Shown: piece by piece, positions 57,725 through 64,000 of the stretch
Layout: every line of letters begins with the position of its first letter
Position numbering within the stretch: position 1 is the first letter of the stretch
Origin: Saccharum officinarum
Taxonomy: Eukaryota; Streptophyta; Magnoliopsida; Poales; Poaceae
Length of the DNA stretch: 64,000 nucleotides
Assembly: GCA_020631735.1 (NCBI GenBank)
Contig: CM036168.1
Coordinates: forward strand, 100,274,036-100,338,035
Direction of reading: 5' to 3'
The notes under the pieces: model-generated
What the model was told of the DNA's origin: nothing
The model's database searches: none
What the model saw: only the letters and a program-made list of their open reading frames with translations
Program-made: the position numbers and the translations under genes

Positions 57725-58117
57725 TTAGAGCCTACGGGCTGTTTTCGATGTAGATTGACCTGAAACCTTCAGAAGGCTGTAAGAACAATTGGGACATTCA
57801 GTACCCTGACACACTCCACAAATATTTAGCATACGAAGTTGATGATTTTGGCTATTCCAATCCCGTGATTGTTAGAGCACTTCATACACTAGATAGCTTG
57901 CTACAGGGTTAATCAATCTTGAAGTACCATGCATATATAATCCAAAAACTTGAAAGTATAAAACGGAAGCAGCTACTAAGATAACGATGCTAGTAAACAA
58001 GGGTATGAAACTAATAATCTTGGGCAGTTAAGACATTAAAAACTAGAAAGCACAGCATTTAGTCACTTGGTGAACTTACAGGAAATTTTCCCTCCATAGG
58101 GAAGAGCAGCATAACCC

Positions 58118-61100
58118 TTAGAAGCGGGGGGCTTTCGATAGAGGGCCCACTGTTGGCATTGCTGAAGGTTCTGCCATTGGAGGTCGTATTTGATGGTTGC
58201 CAACCGAGTTATTAGCACCAAGTTTATTGTTTGTGCCTCTGATACCAGCAGCATCACTTTCTGATTGTTGGGGATCTACCAATGGCTTTACCTGTTGCAA
58301 ATTACAATTCAATCAACCTTCTGTTTGAGCATTCATGATAGATTTCAACCTTACAAAATAACTTGTAAAGCCTACAAAATAAACTCAAGCAAAATTCACT
58401 ACCATAGTGAGGGCGTTGATGTGAGCAGATTCCAGTGGGGCTTATTGTATACTTGTATAGCACAAATGCAAAGACAAAGGAACTAAAGAGAAAATTGTGC
58501 CTCTGTGCAAGATAGGTTAATGAAGAACAATAGTAATTGCAAAGTGATGCGATCTTACAGAATTTCTTTGAGGATTCTTATCCTCCCTTGAGAAACCAGG
58601 AACAGATAAATGCCAATTTCTTTCTGCAAGATATCAAATTGAAAATTAATGAGAACAAGAGGTAGTAGCACATGTGTGCATGGTGAACCTACTGACCTAA
58701 GTGCAGCAACACATCCTTGGCTTCAACAACTGATGATTTCCTGTGCTTTGCCAAGGTACACGCAAATGCAGTCACCTAACCGCAAACCAATGTCAGCTGA
58801 ATCACAAGATATCTCCACAGATAACATATGCTCAAACTTAGACAAGGAAGATGCTCAAATTTTGAATTTGATATGAAATTATACTCTCTAAACAAATAGC
58901 AAAGCAACAACATTACCGAGTCAATGAAGTCATCAGCGATTTCTAGAAGTAAATCCTCCACTTCAGGGTCAACCTTGCCTAGGGGATCTACCTGTAATAA
59001 GACTATTGTTTAAGAACTGACCAAAGTACTATATTCAACTATAAAAATAAGAAACCTGTTTCCAATCAAAATGGAGAATTGATTATGACCAGTAACATGA
59101 ATTACACCAGTGACAGTAAAGTTGAGGAGCACAGAAAAGAAAAGAGCCAGGTCATCACCTGTGCAACCAGATCTTGTATTTTTCTTTTCCCAAGAAGTTG
59201 GCTAGTACCTTCAGCTCCCTGACTTGCACTTCCACCAGTCATAGTTCCAACTGACAAAGGTGTACCCGGTTGTGAGCCTGTAAGGTTCGCAGACTTCTGC
59301 GAACCAGATGCTGAAATACGTGGAGATTGTAGAGGTTGCTGCTGCTGAAGCTGCTGCAGAAAATGTTGCTGCTGAATCAGCTGTTGGGCACTGAGATGTG
59401 GATGCTGTTGTTGGACTTGGAGAAGTTGCTGTTGGCTCAATCCTGTCTTCTGCTGAAGTTGCTGCATCAACAGGAGTCTCTGCTGGTGCTGATATTGTTG
59501 CTGTGGGGAAACTGGTGAGCCCATGGATGATTGCATTTGCTTCAACCACTGCTGCTGCTGTTGCTGAGGCACAGACATTGCCACCATCTGTCCATTTTGT
59601 GATGATCCAGACAGTTGTGAATTTAATGCTGTAATTGACGCTGTCCTCGACAGACCTTGACCAGGTACCTTCTGTAAACCAATCATATGTAAAAAGTTAT
59701 GGTATTCCCCCGGAGAATAGAAAATACTACATAAACAAGATACGTGGTAAATGGGAAAAAAATAAACAAGATACATGTAGCAACTTCAGCATGTACCATG
59801 TGCAACTCAGGTTTGTTAAAAGATAAATGGGAAATAGGAATATAGGCACACTGATCTCAAAACTCAAAACAGTTTTAGTAACACAGTGGATTAAAGAAAG
59901 ACGAGACATGTTACCAACATACTGTTTATTACTTCTTTCAGAATTGGGACATAAACAAATGTGCTTACAACTAGAATCTTAACACACGGCATCATTCCTT
60001 ATTACTGGACCGGGCAAAAGGCCGTGCATACGAATTTGTGGAACCTTATCTCTTGTCGCTAGGTTGTCAGGGTACCTGTGGAGACAGCACAGGTTGTTGA
60101 GACGCTTGTGGCCTCATTTGCGCATGGGCAAACCTTTGTTGAGCACCATAGGGAATAGTTCCATTCGGTCTCATCTGGTTCATCCCCATAGTACCCATGA
60201 CACCCATGGGCTGCATCCCTTGCAGTGCTTGAGCTGTATTAGCATTATTCAATTGTGTGCCTTGTGCCATGCCCTTCTGCCTAGCCTGCAGTAAAAGGAA
60301 AAGTCAATTACTCTACAACAACAACAACAACAACAACATAGCTTTTGTCCCAAGCAAGTTGGGGTAGGCTAGAGATGAAACCCAAGAGAGACGAGAAACA
60401 AGAAGACACATAAAGGAACATAAAGGGTACAAGACAAAAAGAGGTCACGGTTCAGGCACGTTGATTGCCAATCTCCAAGCGCTCCTATCCATAGCTAAAT
60501 CCTTGGAGATATTCCACTCCTTAAGATCTCTCTTAATGGACTCGTCCCAAGTTAGTTTAGGTCGACCTCTACCGCTCTTTACATTATCGGCCCGCTTTAG
60601 AACCCCACTACGCACCGGCGCCTCAGGAGGCCTCCGTTGGACATGTCCAAACCATCTCAACCGATGTTGAATCAATTTCTCCTCAATTGGTGTCACCCCA
60701 ACCCTATCCCGAATATCGTCGTTTCGGACTCTATCCCTTCTTGTGTGCCCACAACACCAACGCAACATACGCATCTCCGCAACACTCAATTGCTGGACAT
60801 GTCACCTTTTTGTAGGCCAACACTCAGCACCGTATAACATCGTCGGACGAATCGCCGTCCTATAGAACTTACCTTTCAGCTTCTGAGGCACCCTTTTGTC
60901 ACAGAGGACGCCAGAAGCTTGACGCTATTTCAACCAGCCGGCTGAAATTCTATGCCTAACATCTTCATCAATGTCTCCATCCTTTTGTAGCATCGACCCT
61001 AAATACCGAAAAGTATCCTTCTTGGCCACCACTTGCTCATCGAGGCTAACGTCTCCCTCCTCATGCCTAGTCGCGCTGAAATCGCACCTCATGTACTCGG

Positions 61101-62859
61101 TCTTAGTCCTACTAAGTCTGAACCCTTTCGACTCTAACGTGTGCCTCCATAGTTCTAACTTCCTATTAACCCCTGCCCTACTGTCGTCAACTAGCACCAC
61201 ATCATCAGCAAAGAGCATACACCAAGGGATATCACCTTGTATGTCCCTTGTGACCTCATCCATCACCAAAGCAAATAAATAAGGGCTCAAAGTTGACCCC
61301 TGATGCAGTCCTATTTTAATTGGAAAGTCACTGGTGTCGCCATCACATGTTCGGACAAACGTCACCACATCCCTGTACATATCCTTGATGAGGGTAACGT
61401 ACTTAGTTGGGACTTTGTGCTTTTCCAAGGCCCACCACATGTCATTTCTCGGTACTTTGTCATATGCCTTCTCGAGGTCAATAAAGAACATGTGCAAGTC
61501 CTTCTTCTGCTCCCTATATCTCTCCATCAAGTAGTCGCTAATAAATAAAGTAAGAAACAAAATACTCTCCCTATATTAATTTAAGACCGAGCTGGATGTA
61601 GCTACCTTGAAATGAAACACTTCCCTCTCGCGATAAAAAATTGCAAAGGTAAACTGGGGACATTACCATTCCTTTTAACAGGCCATTTATTCATTGTGAC
61701 ATTTTTATCAGTAAAATAAGTATTTACTACCACAAGTAGAACTGTACTAATGAACATTATTGCTAAGAGATATCATAACCAAGTTTAGATAATTTACATT
61801 CTTTCACAGTCCACCTTCACATTCAAGAGTAACAACCATCTGTATTCTTTGTCAATGTTGTGATCTCACAGAATAAATAACATTGAAAGAATGCCCTAAA
61901 AAAGAATTAGATATTATGTGGATTCGCTACTCATTTCCTATTAACTGAGCACAGATGGGTAGAGGAAATCTATTCAACTTTGCTTAATAAGCTTTGACTA
62001 CCGATGTATATTCTTTCATTATTCCATTTGTTTGGTTCAGTGGCTTGCAATAAAAATACGAAGCTGTTTGTACCCATCAAAAACAACCTGACTGAAGAGA
62101 GAAAAAGGTAAGGAATTTTTAACCACCAAATTCTATCTGAAATTGTTGAGATTGCTTCAATAGCATGAGAAATGTATAAAGCAGAAGTCTAAAACCCATG
62201 ACGTTTTATCCTTGGCGGTTATGGTGGACACTATGCACGAGGAGATGCAAAATTATGTTTACATGGGGAGGTCCCGAGCCTCCAAATTGAGTAATTCACC
62301 TGTGCCATCATCTGCGACTGAAGCCCAAAATGCGCCCCAGATGCCGCGTTACCCTGGCCTTGCAGCATCCCCAGCTGGCCCTGCCCAAGCATGGGGGCGC
62401 GCCCCGCCAGCTGCTGCTGTTGCTGCTGACCCACGAGCCCTCCGCCACCCGAGAAGCTCATCTGCCCGCCGTACATCCTAGCCGCCGCGTACTGCTGGAG
62501 CTGGCTGGTCGCGGAGAGGCGTGAGGCCGACCCGGAGCGGGGGATCTGGCCAAACCCGGCGGCGCCGGCCCCCGCCTGCGTGGGCGAAGGCGCCTGCAGC
62601 TGCGGCGGGCGCGGAGGGTAATCCATGGATCCTCCGCCGCCCGAAGCGGCAGCTGCTGCCGCCGCGGCCGCCGGGTCAAGCTGCTGCGGGGACGAGATGT
62701 GCGCGGAGAGGTCGGAGACGGTCGGGGACGGGGGATTTGCGGGGAGAGGAGGGGGTTAGGGTTGGGGTTCTGCGGGGTGGACACGGAGGCCGCCGCGGCC
62801 GCGAGCTGGTCGGCCTGCGCCGGCGAGGCGGAGGCGGCCACGGGCGGCGGATCCGCCAT
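58118..62859 (-). CDS. TAF12: TFIID/SAGA subunit TAF12 (7 exons, ~558 aa; frame break in exon 1 as sequenced)
   Basis: Exons in coding order: 62300-62859, 60076-60285, 59159-59671, 58917-58991, 58697-58775, 58559-58623, 58118-58291. Exons 2-7 are fully in phase. TAF12 pairs with TAF4 through a histone fold in TFIID and with ADA1 in SAGA, to recruit RNA polymerase II. The histone fold is [72 protein letters not shown] (about residues 419-495). The middle is Gln-rich, as in plant TAF12/EER4. Exon 1 is 560 nt where 561 is needed. [20 protein letters not shown] is in one frame, and after a C5 run (62710-62714) the expected DLSAHISSP region and [19 protein letters not shown] are in another. Intron 1 holds an RTE LINE fragment. 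A start at 62626 would give a shorter in-frame protein. Confidence 0.92.
60317..61570 (-). mobile_element. RTE-type non-LTR retrotransposon, 5'-truncated, in TAF12 intron 1
   Basis: Minus-strand frames 60925-61560 and 60445-60789 carry [54 protein letters not shown] (catalytic FADD), SRTKTEYM and [20 protein letters not shown], then [10 protein letters not shown] and GRGRPKLTW. These are hallmarks of plant RTE-clade reverse transcriptases. The 3' end is a (TTG)n run (60319-60338 as CAA on the plus strand), as RTE elements have. Stops at about 60922 and 60790-60800 break the frame; the endonuclease part is absent. It lies in the same direction as TAF12. Confidence 0.88.
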
Positions 62860-63059
62860 GGCGCGGCGAGGCGCGGGCGTGGCGTGTAGGGTTTCGGCGG
62901 CGGTGGTGGGACGCGGTTGCGTCGGGGGGCGGGGCAGGTACGGGTCGTGTGGGACAGTTAGACGTGTGCGCGTAGTCTTTTCGCTGTTGAGTCAGAAGGG
63001 AGTGTTAGGCGCTGCGCAGGTCACTGGCGGATGGGCCCCAGGGATCATTTAGCGGATAA
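62860..63059. promoter_or_regulatory. TAF12 upstream region
   Basis: GC-rich sequence directly upstream of the TAF12 start, presumably 5' UTR and core promoter; I see no clear TATA box. Confidence 0.3.
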
Positions 63060-63499
63060 GACTACCCGTACTCATGGACCTCTATATTCATCATCTATAC
63101 GTCCTAGTCAGCAAGATTCTCTCCTCTATACTCAATTCTCCCGCACCCATCCATCCTCTATATCATCCTCTATCCACTCTATCCACTGTGGGACCCACTT
63201 GTCACTTTATCTAAATATATCCATATGTGATCTAGTTTTGAAGGATTTATTGAGACGAATTTAATGGTGAAATCGAAATTTAATTTAGATTTTTGGTTTG
63301 TGAGTTATAACATTTTTTCCTTTGTTTAGCTAGTGGGGTCCGCCACTATAGAGTATAGAGTAAGCACAATACCACTCTAAATATAGAGTGAGAGAAAGGA
63401 TAGAGTATCGTTTTAGAGTACCCAGTGCAACAGTTTTTACTCTATATTCATACTCTAAAGCTTTAGAGTATCGTTTTAGAGTACCCACTGCGGGTAGTC
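63060..63499. mobile_element. Tourist-like MITE, 440 bp, close to the TAF12 promoter
   Basis: Ends GACTACCCGTA and TGCGGGTAGTC, flanked by TAA (63057-63059, 63500-63502). The interior repeats TTTAGAGTACCCA and ACTCTATATTCATA motifs. Confidence 0.8.
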
Positions 63500-63659
63500 T
63501 AAGAGGCCAGATCAGTTCTGCCATTTGAGCAACTTTTAGGGTTCATGGTGAGATACCGTACTGCCGACTACCGAGTATAGCAGCCCTAGCACAGCATGGC
63601 AGGACTGCAGGAGCAGTGAGGCTGTGTTTGGTTCACACCTAAATTTTTTTTTGCCCCGT

Positions 63660-64000
63660 TGAAAGGTCTTGATGGCTAGAGGGGGGTGAATAGCCTATTA
63701 AAATTTTCTACAAAGACAAGCTAAACAAGTTTATCAATAAAACAAATAGTGAGATGCGAGTTTTGCTTAGCCTACGGGGTGTTTGCAAGCCACCTAACCA
63801 ATTCACAATTCTAGTAATTGCACTCAACCGCACAAGTCAAACCGAGAAGGAAACTACAACTAGCAAGCTACACAAAGAAGCTACTCTAGCAAAGCTAACT
63901 AGCTAGCAAAGATAACTAAGAAAGTAATGTGGAGTTGAGTTAGGAGGGTATCACCGAGGGGCGAAGTATTGAGCCAACCAATATGATCAACAATGAATAC
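63660..64000 (-). repeat. 3' end of an LTR, same family as the solo LTR, cut by the window edge
   Basis: TGAAAGGTCTTGATGGCTAG, then GGGGGGTGAATAGCC, is the reverse complement of the LTR end seen at 56540-56582. The plus-strand left flank has no primer binding site, so this is a solo or 3' LTR on the minus strand. Confidence 0.65.

Noticed and set aside
59211..59549. Thr/Pro-rich frame opposite TAF12 exon 3, and Leu-rich plus-strand frames there
   Set aside because: Shadow translations of the CAG/CAA glutamine codons of TAF12.
60303..60345. Short CAA repeats as a CRISPR-like or regulatory array
   Set aside because: It is the simple-repeat tail of the RTE element; no spacers.

Overview
The window is nuclear plant DNA from a grass. 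Evidence: intron-rich genes with GT..AG junctions, GC-rich first exons, dense Stowaway and Tourist-like MITEs, CACTA-like elements, Ty1/copia LTR elements and a grass-type DUF6598 family. The repeat families suggest a panicoid/Andropogoneae grass (sorghum, sugarcane, Miscanthus, maize group). The species cannot be fixed from sequence alone.

Four real multi-exon genes stand out, and every exon junction keeps the reading frame except one. (1) 9700-15046 (+): peroxisomal acyl-CoA oxidase of the plant ACX3 type, 13 exons, 684 aa, with an N-terminal PTS2. (2) 17697-23936 (-): Golgi-type putative methyltransferase of the PMT10/11/12 group, 9 exons, 688 aa. (3) 46182-51345 (+): RCC1-repeat protein of the TCF1 type, 11 exons, 501 aa. 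(4) 58118-62859 (-): TFIID/SAGA subunit TAF12, 7 exons, about 558 aa, with a one-base deficit in a C run of exon 1 that breaks the frame as sequenced.

Layout: 1-3860 holds decayed gene fragments (MYB/SANT-like, viroplasmin/RNase H1-N-like with a tail anchor, coiled-coil with a tail anchor, and a Cys-rich ORF split by a 0.95-kb retroposon with a 15-bp target duplication). 5600-8330 and 27025-28643 are two diverged DUF6598 pseudogenes, both on the minus strand, bracketing the ACX3-PMT pair. 28921-40945 is an old copia element entered by a long-LTR element, which was entered by a MITE, which was entered by a second long-LTR element; target duplications are readable at every level. 41000-45300 is spacer with GC-rich doubtful ORFs. 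52200-57230, between the RCC1 gene and TAF12, is another nest: a large inverted-arm element holding a CACTA MITE and a Mutator-like fold-back that is itself split by a 1.94-kb solo LTR. The window ends inside another LTR of that last family.

The genes do not form a pathway: beta-oxidation, cell-wall/Golgi methyl transfer, an RCC1 protein and a basal transcription factor are simply neighbours, as is usual in plants. I found no clear new biological system. The most useful leads are the TAF12 frame break, the 638-bp transcribed hairpin in a PMT intron, the DUF6598 duplication, the tail-anchored gene fragments at the left edge, and the fully ordered transposon nests.
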